A stretch of 64,000 bases of DNA. Origin: Streptomyces pristinaespiralis. GTDB taxonomy: Bacteria > Actinomycetota > Actinomycetes > Streptomycetales > Streptomycetaceae. The DNA lies in NCBI RefSeq assembly GCF_001278075.1, contig NZ_CP011340.1, positions 1,426,001 through 1,490,000 on the forward strand, given 5' to 3'. Numbering within the stretch: position 1 is the stretch's first letter; each line of letters opens with the position of its first letter. The position numbers were made by a program, and so were the translations under genes. Positions 52,099 through 60,008 of this stretch are shown one piece after another. The notes below the pieces were generated by a model. The model made no database searches and was not told where the DNA came from. It saw only the letters and a list, made by a program, of their open reading frames with translations.

Positions 52099-52139
52099 TG
52101 ACCCTCCGAAAGGCATACTGTAGACAATATTCTGTCGAC
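52099..52139 (+). promoter_or_regulatory. Predicted promoter and GntR site of the formate dehydrogenase operon
   Basis: TTGACC (52099-52104) followed after 16 bp by TAGACA (52121-52126) is a plausible promoter. The sequence GCATACTGTAGACAATATT (52113-52131) overlaps the -10 region and shares ACTGTAGAC-R-ATA with the GntR upstream site, and GCATAC with the sucCD/oxc-like site. The operon start codon is 53-94 bp downstream. Confidence 0.6.
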
Positions 52140-52192
52140 TTACCCTCCTCGCATTCCTCCCTCGCTCGGTCGTCAACCGAACGGAGAGCCCC

Positions 52193-53182
52193 GTGAAAGT
52201 CGCAGTTGTCGGCGCCGGAGCCATCGGCGCGTATGTCGGGGCCGCGCTCCACCGCGCCGGCGCCGAGGTCCATCTCATCGCCCGCGGCGCCCACCTCGCG
52301 GCCATGCGCCGCGACGGCGTCCGTGTGCTCAGTCCCCGTGGTGATTTCACCGCCCGGCCGAACGCCACCGACGACCCGTCCTCCGTCGGCCCCGTCGACC
52401 ATGTCTTCCTCGGCCTCAAGGCCAACTCCTACGCCGCCTCTGGCCCGCTGGTGCACCCGCTGCTGCACGAACGCACGTCGGTCGTCGCCGCGCAGAACGG
52501 CATCCCGTGGTGGTACTTCCACGGCCTGCCCGGGCCCTACGCCGGCCGCCGCATCGAGAGCGTCGACCCGGGCGGCGCCGTCAGCGCGACGCTGCCGCCG
52601 GAACGCGCCATCGGCTGTGTCGTCTACGCCGCCACGGAACTCGAGGCACCGGGCGTCGTACGGCACCTGGAAGGCACCCGGTTCTCCATCGGCGAGCCGG
52701 ACCGGACCGTGTCGCCGCGCTGTGTCGAGTTCAGCGACGCCATGATCGCCGGCGGCCTCAAGTGCCCGGTGGAACGGGACCTGCGCAACGACATCTGGAT
52801 CAAGCTGCTCGGCAACATCTCCTTCAACCCGATCAGCGCGCTGTCCCGGGCCACGATGGCGCAGATCTGCCGCCACCGGGACACGAAGGCGCTGGTCGAG
52901 ACGATGATGCACGAGACGCTCGAGGTCGCGGCCGCCGTCGGCTGCCGCCCGGAGATCTCCGTCGAGCGGCGTCTCGCCGGCGCCGAACGCGTGGGCGACC
53001 ACAAGACGTCCACCCTCCAGGACCTGGAGAAGGGCAAGCCGCTCGAACTGGACGTGCTGCTCGCCGCCGTCGTCGAACTGGCCGCCCTGACGAGAACCCC
53101 CGTACCGAAGCTGTGCGCCGTGCACGCACTCGCCGACCTCCTCGCATCGACCTCGACCCCCTCCACAGGGAGCGCAGCATGA
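52193..53182 (+). CDS. Ketopantoate reductase-like (ApbA/PanE) oxidoreductase
   Basis: A 329-residue NADPH-dependent enzyme with the Rossmann loop MKVAVVGAGAIGAYVGAAL and the C-terminal ApbA domain (ERDLRNDIWIKLLGNISFNP, STLQDLEKGKPLELD with the catalytic Lys in KTS or KLLGN). It reduces a 2-keto acid, possibly 2-dehydropantoate (CoA synthesis), or a related 2-oxo acid. It overlaps the formate dehydrogenase subunit gene (ATGA) and is the first gene of that operon, an odd partner that may point to a linked 2-oxo/2-hydroxy acid step. GTG start, SD GGAG. Confidence 0.88.
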   Translation: MKVAVVGAGAIGAYVGAALHRAGAEVHLIARGAHLAAMRRDGVRVLSPRGDFTARPNATDDPSSVGPVDHVFLGLKANSYAASGPLVHPLLHERTSVVAAQNGIPWWYFHGLPGPYAGRRIESVDPGGAVSATLPPERAIGCVVYAATELEAPGVVRHLEGTRFSIGEPDRTVSPRCVEFSDAMIAGGLKCPVERDLRNDIWIKLLGNISFNPISALSRATMAQICRHRDTKALVETMMHETLEVAAAVGCRPEISVERRLAGAERVGDHKTSTLQDLEKGKPLELDVLLAAVVELAALTRTPVPKLCAVHALADLLASTSTPSTGSAA

Positions 53183-55104
53183 AGAAGAAGCCGCAGAAGC
53201 GGTATCCGAGGCTCACCCATCCACTGGTCCGCGGCGAAGACGGGCAGTTGCGCAGGGCGAGCTGGGACGAGGCGCTGGAACGGGCCGCGGCCGGTTTCCG
53301 GCAGACCCGCGAGGCGTACGGGCCCGATGCCTTCGCGATGCTCTCCTGCGCCCGCGCCACCAACGAGATGAACTACGTGGCACAGAAGTTCACCCGTGTC
53401 GTGATGGGCACCAACAACGTCGACTCGTGCAACCGCACCTGCCACGCGCCCAGTGTGGCGGGCCTGTCCGCGGTCTTCGGCTCCGGCGGCGGCACGTCCT
53501 CCTACGAGGAGGTCGACCACACCGACCTGATCGTGATGTGGGGCTCCAACGCCCGCTTCGCGCACCCGATCTTCTTCCAGCACGTACTGAAGGGGATACG
53601 CAACGGCGCGAAGATGTACGCGGTCGACCCGCGCCGCACCTCGACCGCCGAGTGGGCGGAGGGCTGGCTCGGCCTCAACGTCGGCACCGACATCCCGCTC
53701 GCCCACGCCGTCGGACGCGAGATCATCCACGCCGGCCTCGTCAACCGCGCCTTCGTGGAGCGCGCGACGACCCGCTTCGAGGAGTACGCGGAGCTGGTCG
53801 AGCCGTGGACGCCGAGCGCCGCGGAGAAGGTGACGGGCGTGCCGGCCGCCGCGATCCGGGAGCTGGCGCACGCCTACGCCACCGCCGAACGCGCCCAGCT
53901 GTGCTGGACCCTCGGCATCACCGAACACCACAACGGCACCGACAACGTCCGGGCGCTGATCAACCTCGCGCTGCTCACCGGTCACGTCGGCCGGTACGGC
54001 GCGGGCGTCCAGCCGCTGCGCGGCCAGAACAACGTGCAGGGCGGCGGCGACATGGGGGCGATCCCCAACCGGCTGCCCGGCTTCCAGGACATCCTCCACC
54101 CCGAGACGCGCGAGAAGTTCGAACGCGCCTGGGGCGCGGCCATCCAGCCCCGCTACGGCAAGACGCTGACCGAGATGTTCGAGGCGATGGAGAGCGGCGA
54201 GCTCCGTGCCGTGTACTGCATCGGTGAGAACCCGGCCCAGTCGGAGGCGGACAGCGGGCAGGCCGTACGGCGGCTCGAGGCGCTCGACCACCTGGTCGTG
54301 CAGGACATCTTCCTGACCAGGACCGCCGAGCTGGCGGACGTCGTGCTGCCCGCGACGGCGGGCTGGGCGGAGACGGACGGCACCACCACCAACAGCGAAC
54401 GCCGGGTGCAGCGGGTGCGCGCCGCGCTCGTCCCGCCGGGCGAGGCCCGCGAGGACATCGCCATCATCTGCGACATCGCCGAACGGCTCGGCCACGACTG
54501 GAAGTTCGACGACTCAGAGGCCGTCTGGAACGAGCTGCGCTCGCTCTCCCCCGACCACTACGGCATGACGTACGAGAGGCTGGAGGAGCACCAGGGCCTC
54601 CAGTGGCCCTGCCCCGACGTCTCCGAGCTGCCGTCGAGCTTCCTGCACGGCAGGCTGTGGGAGAAGGACCCGGCCAGGCGCGGGGCACCCGCCGAGTTCG
54701 GGCTCGTGCGGCACGATCCGCCGGTCGACCTGACCGACGAGTCGTACCCGCTGCGGCTGACGACCGGGCGACGGCTCGACTCGTACAACACCGGGGTGCA
54801 GAGCGGCAGTTTCGCCTCGCCGCTGCGGCGCGGCGAATACATCGAGCTGTGCCCGGAGGACGCGGCCGCGTACGGGGTGCGGGCCGGGGAGGAGGTGCGT
54901 GTCTCCTCGCGGCGCGGCTCGGTGACCGCGCCGGTCTGGATCGACACCGGGCTGCGGCCGGGGCTCGCCTTCATGACGATGCACTTCCCCGACGAGGTCG
55001 ACACCAACTCCCTGACCATCGAGGCGAACTGCCCGATCGCCGGCACCGCGGAGTTCAAGGCGTCGGCCGTCCGGATCGAGAAGCTGGTGCCCGCATGGAC
55101 CTGA
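53179..55104 (+). CDS. Formate dehydrogenase catalytic subunit (molybdopterin domain only)
   Basis: The 641-residue protein covers the molybdopterin-binding and catalytic part of FdsA/FdhF-type enzymes. The Mo ligand is a cysteine, C88 in RTCHAPSVAGL, encoded TGC and not selenocysteine. GTNNVDSC, VIGENPAQSEADS-like IGENPAQSEA, VLPATAGWAETDGTTTNSER and the C-terminal dihydropteridine-binding domain (LRLTTGRRLDSYNTGVQSG, FHFPDEVDTNSLT-like) are present. The N-terminal 4Fe-4S domain that normally precedes it is missing here. It is found instead at the C-terminus of the protein encoded at 56975, so the catalytic chain is split. It oxidises formate to CO2 in the cytosol. Confidence 0.92.
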   Translation: MKKKPQKRYPRLTHPLVRGEDGQLRRASWDEALERAAAGFRQTREAYGPDAFAMLSCARATNEMNYVAQKFTRVVMGTNNVDSCNRTCHAPSVAGLSAVFGSGGGTSSYEEVDHTDLIVMWGSNARFAHPIFFQHVLKGIRNGAKMYAVDPRRTSTAEWAEGWLGLNVGTDIPLAHAVGREIIHAGLVNRAFVERATTRFEEYAELVEPWTPSAAEKVTGVPAAAIRELAHAYATAERAQLCWTLGITEHHNGTDNVRALINLALLTGHVGRYGAGVQPLRGQNNVQGGGDMGAIPNRLPGFQDILHPETREKFERAWGAAIQPRYGKTLTEMFEAMESGELRAVYCIGENPAQSEADSGQAVRRLEALDHLVVQDIFLTRTAELADVVLPATAGWAETDGTTTNSERRVQRVRAALVPPGEAREDIAIICDIAERLGHDWKFDDSEAVWNELRSLSPDHYGMTYERLEEHQGLQWPCPDVSELPSSFLHGRLWEKDPARRGAPAEFGLVRHDPPVDLTDESYPLRLTTGRRLDSYNTGVQSGSFASPLRRGEYIELCPEDAAAYGVRAGEEVRVSSRRGSVTAPVWIDTGLRPGLAFMTMHFPDEVDTNSLTIEANCPIAGTAEFKASAVRIEKLVPAWT

Positions 55105-56978
55105 AGTTCACGGACACGGCGAAGGCGACGGACGAGGAACGGGACGCGGTCGACGCGCTGCTCGGGGCCCCGGGGACCGGCTGGGAGGGCGGCACCGGCC
55201 GCTCGTCCGACGAGCTGCGCTGGGCGCGCGGGGGCGCGGCGGCCAGGGAACGCCGGGACCTGCTGCTCCCCGCGCTGCACGCGGTCAACGACCGGGTGGG
55301 ATGGCTGAGCGAAGGGGCGCTGGACTACATCTGCCGGCGTCTCACGGTGCCTCCGGCGGAGGCGTACGGGGTGGCGACGTTCTACTCCATGTTCTCGGTG
55401 CGGCCGCGGCCGGCGAAGGTGCTGCACGTGTGCACCGACCTGGCGTGCGCGGCGCGCGGCGGCTCCCTGTCGGCGGCCGACGCCGTCGGCCCGGACGTGT
55501 CCGTCCAGCCGAGCCCGTGCCTGGGCCTGTGCGAACGGGCACCGGCCGCCCTGCTGGTCAGGGCGGGGCGGTCCCCGAGCGCCCGCGGGGCCGAAGGCAC
55601 TGAGGGGGATCCGGCCCGGCCGGCGCTCGACGGGCAGGGCGGCTCGGGGCGGAGTCCCGGCGAGGGGCGACCCGCGCACGCCACCGCCGTCGTCGCTCCC
55701 GCCACGCCCACCGCCCTCGTCGCCGCCACCACCGACCCGGAACGCGCCCCCGCGGAGCCCTCGGCCGGCGCCGCCGTCCCCCAGGCGGGGGACCCGGCGC
55801 TGACGCTGCTCGCACGCGTCGGCGTCGTCGACCCTGCCTCCCTCGACGACTACCGCGCCCACGGCGGCTACGCAGCCCTCCGGCGGGCCTTCGCCCTCGG
55901 TCCCGCCGGTGTCATCCGTGAGGTCACCGACGCGGGGCTCCTCGGACGCGGCGGGGCGGCGTTCCCCACCGGGCGGAAGTGGCAGGCGACGGCGTCGCAG
56001 GCCGATCATCCCCACTACCTGGTCTGCAACGCGGACGAGAGCGAGCCCGGCACCTTCAAGGACCGGGTGCTGATGGAGGGCGATCCGTTCGCCCTGATCG
56101 AGGCGATGACGATCGCGGGCTACGCCATAGGCGCCCACCAGGGCTTCCTGTATCTCCGCGGCGAGTACCCCCGCGCGCTCGGCCTCCTGGAGAACGCCAT
56201 CGCCTCCGCCCGCGCCCGTGGGCTCCTCGGCGAGGACGTCCTCGGCCAGGGTTACGCCTTCGACATCGAGATCCGGCGCGGCGCGGGCGCCTACATCTGC
56301 GGCGAGGAGACCGCGATCTTCAACTCCATCGAGGGCTATCGCGGCGAGCCCCGCACCAAGCCGCCGTTCCCCGTGGAGAAGGGCCTGTTCGGCAAGCCGA
56401 CGGCCGTGAACAACGTGGAGACGCTCGTCAACGTCCTGCCGATCCTCAACGGCCGGACGGAGGAGACCAAGCTGTTCTGCCTGTCCGGCAACGTCGCCCG
56501 TCCCGGCATCTACGAGCTGCCCTTCGGTGTGACCCTGCGCGAGCTGATCGAGCTCGCCGGGCCGCCGGACAGGATGCGCGCGGTCCTCCTCGGCGGGGCC
56601 GCCGGCAGCTTCGTACGCCCCGACGAGCTGGACATCCCGCTCACCTTCGAGGGCACCCGCGCCGCCGGCACGACGCTGGGGTCCGGTGTGGTGCTCGTCC
56701 TCGACGACACCGTCGAACTGCCGCGCGTCCTGCTGCGCATCGCGGAGTTCTTCCGCGACGAGTCCTGCGGCCAGTGCGTGCCCTGCCGGGTGGGCACGGT
56801 CCGCCAGGAGGAGGCGCTGCACCGCATCAAGGACCGTACGGGCGCCGACGCGGCCGGGGACATCGCCCTGCTGCGCGAGGTCGGCGCTGCCATGCGGGAC
56901 GCCTCGATCTGCGGCCTCGGGCAGACCGCCTGGAACGCCGTCGAATCCGCCATCGACCGGCTGGGAGCCTACGAATGA
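55095..56978 (+). CDS. Fused NuoE-NuoF-type subunit (diaphorase) of NAD-dependent formate dehydrogenase
   Basis: This 627-residue protein fuses two subunits. Residues 1-155 are NuoE-like, with 2Fe-2S ligands C113, C118, C142 and C146 (VCTDLACAA, PCLGLCERAP). Residues about 160-235 are an Ala/Pro/Gly-rich linker. About 240-627 are NuoF-like, with the FMN/NADH loops GRGGAAFPTGRKW and NADESEPGTFKDR, and the 4Fe-4S motif SCGQCVPCRVG. It passes electrons from the formate-oxidising part to NAD. It overlaps the catalytic-subunit gene by 10 bp and the next gene by ATGA. With no other nuo genes present, it belongs to formate dehydrogenase, not complex I. Confidence 0.93.
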   Translation: MDLKFTDTAKATDEERDAVDALLGAPGTGWEGGTGRSSDELRWARGGAAARERRDLLLPALHAVNDRVGWLSEGALDYICRRLTVPPAEAYGVATFYSMFSVRPRPAKVLHVCTDLACAARGGSLSAADAVGPDVSVQPSPCLGLCERAPAALLVRAGRSPSARGAEGTEGDPARPALDGQGGSGRSPGEGRPAHATAVVAPATPTALVAATTDPERAPAEPSAGAAVPQAGDPALTLLARVGVVDPASLDDYRAHGGYAALRRAFALGPAGVIREVTDAGLLGRGGAAFPTGRKWQATASQADHPHYLVCNADESEPGTFKDRVLMEGDPFALIEAMTIAGYAIGAHQGFLYLRGEYPRALGLLENAIASARARGLLGEDVLGQGYAFDIEIRRGAGAYICGEETAIFNSIEGYRGEPRTKPPFPVEKGLFGKPTAVNNVETLVNVLPILNGRTEETKLFCLSGNVARPGIYELPFGVTLRELIELAGPPDRMRAVLLGGAAGSFVRPDELDIPLTFEGTRAAGTTLGSGVVLVLDDTVELPRVLLRIAEFFRDESCGQCVPCRVGTVRQEEALHRIKDRTGADAAGDIALLREVGAAMRDASICGLGQTAWNAVESAIDRLGAYE

Positions 56979-57832
56979 CCGCCATCCCCCTCCATATGCC
57001 GCGCCGGCTGGTCGAGTTCACCCTCGACGGCCAGGAGGTGCGGGTCCCCGAGGGCGACACGATCCTCGACGCCTGCCGCGCCGCCGGCAAGGACATCCCG
57101 ACGCTCTGCCAGGGCGACACACTGACCCCCAAGAACGCCTGCCGGGTGTGCGTCGTGGAGGTCGAGGGCGCCCGGACCCTCGCCCCCGCGTGCTCCCGCC
57201 GCGCCGAGCCCGGCATGACGGTGCTGACCGACACGGAGCGCGCCCGGCACAGCAGGAAGGTCGTGCTGGAGCTGCTGGCCTCGTCCACCGACCTGTCCAC
57301 GACGCCGCGCGCCGCCGAGTGGATCAAGGAGTACGAGGCCAAGCCGGACCGCTTCGGCCCGGACGCGGCCCGCCTCAACGAGGAACCGAAGATCGACAAC
57401 GACCTCTACGTCCGCGACTACGACAAGTGCATCCTCTGCTACAAGTGCGTCGACGCCTGCGGTGACCAGTGGCAGAACACCTTCGCCATCGCCGTCGCGG
57501 GGCGCGGCTTCGACGCCCGCATCTCCACGGAGCACGACGCCCCGCTGACCGATTCGGCGTGCGTGTACTGCGGCAACTGCATCGAGGTGTGCCCGACCGG
57601 GGCGCTCTCCTTCAAGTCGGAGTTCGACATGCGGGCGGCCGGCACCTGGGACGAGTCGGCCCAGACGGAGACGACGACCGTGTGCGCGTACTGCGGCGTC
57701 GGCTGCAACCTCACCCTGCATGTGCAGGAGAATGAGATCGTCAAGGTCACCTCGCCGCACGACAACCCGGTGACCCACGGCAACCTCTGCATCAAGGGCC
57801 GCTTCGGCTACCAACACGTACAGCAGCGCTGA
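56975..57832 (+). CDS. Iron-sulfur subunit of formate dehydrogenase carrying the displaced 4Fe-4S domain
   Basis: The 285-residue protein contains, in order, a NuoG-type 2Fe-2S domain (C45, C56, C59, C73), two 4Fe-4S clusters (C152, C155, C158, C162; C186, C189, C192, C196), and the molybdopterin-oxidoreductase 4Fe-4S domain (C227, C230, C234, C262; VCAYCGVGCNLTLHV, GNLCIKGRFG). It is the N-terminal half of FdsA as a separate protein. In the standard enzyme the last domain leads straight into the catalytic part; here that part is encoded 3.8 kb upstream. It must dock on the subunit encoded at 53179. Confidence 0.92.
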   Translation: MTAIPLHMPRRLVEFTLDGQEVRVPEGDTILDACRAAGKDIPTLCQGDTLTPKNACRVCVVEVEGARTLAPACSRRAEPGMTVLTDTERARHSRKVVLELLASSTDLSTTPRAAEWIKEYEAKPDRFGPDAARLNEEPKIDNDLYVRDYDKCILCYKCVDACGDQWQNTFAIAVAGRGFDARISTEHDAPLTDSACVYCGNCIEVCPTGALSFKSEFDMRAAGTWDESAQTETTTVCAYCGVGCNLTLHVQENEIVKVTSPHDNPVTHGNLCIKGRFGYQHVQQR

Positions 57833-57840
57833 TCGAACGA

Positions 57841-58695
57841 ATGGGACTGATCGCCATGGGACGGGTCACCGAGCGCCGCCGCACCATCCGCATCAGGGAC
57901 GGGGTGGTCACGTCCCGTCCCGACACCCTGGTGGCCGAGGAACCGCTGGAGATCCGGCTGAACGGCAAGCCGCTCGCCATCACCATGCGCACCCCCGGCG
58001 ACGACTTCGCGCTCGCGGCGGGTTTCCTGGTCAGCGAGGGCGTGCTGCACGCCGGGTCCCAGGTGCGGTCGATCGTGTACTGCGCGGGCGCCAAGGAGGA
58101 CGGCACCAACACGTACAACGTGGTGGACGTGGCGCTGGCGGACGGGGTCCCGGTCCCGGACATCACCCTCGAGCGGAACGTCTACACCACGTCGTCCTGC
58201 GGCCTGTGCGGCAAGGCCAGCCTGGACGCCGTCCGCACCTCCGCGCACTTCCCGATCGCCGACACTCCCCCGGTCCGGGTCGAGCCCGCTCTGCTCGCCG
58301 GCCTCCCCGACCGGCTTCGGGCGGCGCAGCGGGTCTTCGACCGGACCGGGGGTCTGCACGCGGCGGCGCTGTTCTCGCCGGAGGGTGAACTGCTCGACAT
58401 CCGTGAGGACGTCGGCCGGCACAACGCGGTCGACAAGCTCGTCGGCCGGGCGCTGACGGACGACCGGCTGCCGCTGTCCCGGTCGATCCTGCTGGTCTCC
58501 GGGCGGGCGTCGTTCGAGCTGGCGCAGAAGGCGGTGATGGCCGGCATTCCGGTGCTCGCGGCGGTCTCCGCGCCGTCGTCGCTGGCGGTGGACCTGGCTG
58601 CGGAGACCGGTCTGACGCTGGTCGGCTTCCTGCGCGGCAACAACATGAACGTGTACGCGGGCGACGAGCGCATCGCCCTGCGCACTGGGGTCTGA
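57841..58695 (+). CDS. fdhD: Formate dehydrogenase accessory sulfurtransferase
   Basis: A 284-residue FdhD, which passes sulfur to the molybdenum cofactor of formate dehydrogenase. The two-cysteine loop TTSSCGLCGKASLD is present, with TRTPGDD-like MRTPGDDFALAAGFLVSEG, DVGRHNAVDKLVGRAL and LVGFLRGNNMNVY. It starts 8 bp after the iron-sulfur subunit gene (ATG at 57841, or 57856). Its place at the end of the operon supports the assignment of the whole set as formate dehydrogenase. Confidence 0.95.
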   Translation: MGLIAMGRVTERRRTIRIRDGVVTSRPDTLVAEEPLEIRLNGKPLAITMRTPGDDFALAAGFLVSEGVLHAGSQVRSIVYCAGAKEDGTNTYNVVDVALADGVPVPDITLERNVYTTSSCGLCGKASLDAVRTSAHFPIADTPPVRVEPALLAGLPDRLRAAQRVFDRTGGLHAAALFSPEGELLDIREDVGRHNAVDKLVGRALTDDRLPLSRSILLVSGRASFELAQKAVMAGIPVLAAVSAPSSLAVDLAAETGLTLVGFLRGNNMNVYAGDERIALRTGV

Positions 58696-58717
58696 CGCGC
58701 CCCGCTGCACGGGATAC

Positions 58718-58759
58718 GGACCCGGCCGGCGGGGAGCGCCCCCTGCGCCGGCCGGGTCC
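58718..58759. terminator. 14-bp hairpin at the end of the formate dehydrogenase operon
   Basis: GGACCCGGCCGGCG (58718-58731) pairs perfectly with CGCCGGCCGGGTCC (58746-58759). It lies 23 bp after the fdhD stop. Confidence 0.85.
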
Positions 58760-58901
58760 TTCCGTATGCGCGGCCGCCCGGCGGCTGTCCTGACCCCAGG
58801 CGAATTCCTCGGCGGAGGCCGACCATTTTCCGGCTCCGGCGGTGTCCATCCAGTACGTGCCCATCCGTACGAGAGGGACCGCCGAGAGAGAAGGAGCCCC
58901 C

Positions 58902-60008
58902 ATGCGAGGGATCCCGCCGGACAGGGAAACCGATGCCGCGGCCCGGGCCCGGCACATGCCCGAGGACCTGGCGGCACGGGCGCGGAGCGGGGACGGTGAG
59001 GCGTTCCGCCGGCTCGTCGAGCCGTACCGGCGTGAGCTGCAGGTGCACTGCTACCGCATCCTCGGCTCGGTGCAGGACGCGGAGGACCTGCTCCAGGAGA
59101 CGTTGCTGGCGGCCTGGCGCGGGATCGGCGGCTACGAGGAACGCGCGTCGGTGCGGACGTGGCTCTACCGGATCGCCACCAACCGCTGCCTCAACGCCCT
59201 GCGGGCCGGCGCCCGCCGCCCGCACGACCACGCGGTCCACCGAGCGGAGGTCCCGTTGCCCGAGCCGTCGCGCCGCCGAGCGGAACCGAGCTGGCTGGAG
59301 CCGTACCCCGATGTGCTGCTCGACGAGGTCGCCGACCACGTGCCCGGGCCGGAGGCGCGGTACGAGGCCAGGGAGTCGGTGTCACTGGCCTTCCTCGCGG
59401 CGCTCCAGCAGCTGCCGCCCCGGCAGCGCGCCGTACTGGTGCTGCGGGACGTACTGGGGTTCCGGGCCGCGGAGGTGGCGGACTTCCTCGGCACGACCGG
59501 GAACGCGGTGACCAGCGCGCTGAAGCGAGCACGGGGTGCGCTGGCGCACGAACTGCCGGGTCCCGACCGCGAGAGCGCTCCGCTGCCCGGCTCGCCCCGG
59601 GAACGCCGGATCGTGGACGACTTCGTCCGCGCCTTCGAGGCCGGTGACGTCGACGCGATCGTGACCCTGCTGACGGACGACGCGTGGCTGACGATGCCCC
59701 CGCTGCCGCTGGAGTACCAGGGCCCCGAGGCCATCCGGCGCTTCCTGTCGACGGTCGCGCTGCGCGACGGCATCCGGTACGTGCTGCTCCCGACCCGGGC
59801 GAACGGCCAGCCGGCCTTCGGCGTGTACGTGCGTGATCCGCGGACGCCGATCCTGCACGCCCACGGGGTGCTCGTGCTGACCCTGACCGGCGACCGGATC
59901 ACCGCGCTCACCCGGTTCCACGACAACGCGCTGCTGACGAACTTCGGACTTCCACGATCGCTGCGGCCCGACCGGCCACGCACCGGCCGTGCGGAAGGGG
60001 AGAAGTGA
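58902..60008 (+). CDS. ECF-type RNA polymerase sigma factor with SnoaL-like C-terminal domain
   Basis: This 368-residue factor has sigma region 2 (residues about 22-95; YRILGSVQDAEDLLQETLLAAWRG, RTWLYRIATNRCLNALR) and region 4 (about 158-215; LPPRQRAVLVLRDVLGFRAAEVA, NAVTSALKRARGAL). A SnoaL-like domain follows (about 230-345; VRAFEAGDVDAIVTLLTDDA). Such C-terminal domains replace or accompany anti-sigma control in ECF41/SigG/SigJ-type factors. The ATG at 58902 follows GAAGGAG. Its stop overlaps the start of the MFS gene (GTGA), so the transporter is probably a member of its own regulon. Confidence 0.93.
   Translation: MRGIPPDRETDAAARARHMPEDLAARARSGDGEAFRRLVEPYRRELQVHCYRILGSVQDAEDLLQETLLAAWRGIGGYEERASVRTWLYRIATNRCLNALRAGARRPHDHAVHRAEVPLPEPSRRRAEPSWLEPYPDVLLDEVADHVPGPEARYEARESVSLAFLAALQQLPPRQRAVLVLRDVLGFRAAEVADFLGTTGNAVTSALKRARGALAHELPGPDRESAPLPGSPRERRIVDDFVRAFEAGDVDAIVTLLTDDAWLTMPPLPLEYQGPEAIRRFLSTVALRDGIRYVLLPTRANGQPAFGVYVRDPRTPILHAHGVLVLTLTGDRITALTRFHDNALLTNFGLPRSLRPDRPRTGRAEGEK

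Noticed and set aside
53179..55104. Selenocysteine-containing formate dehydrogenase
   Set aside because: The ligand codon is TGC (Cys88); no in-frame TGA at that place.
55095..57832. Part of respiratory complex I
   Set aside because: Only NuoE, NuoF and NuoG-like parts occur, fused and embedded between a formate dehydrogenase subunit and fdhD; no membrane nuo genes are present.
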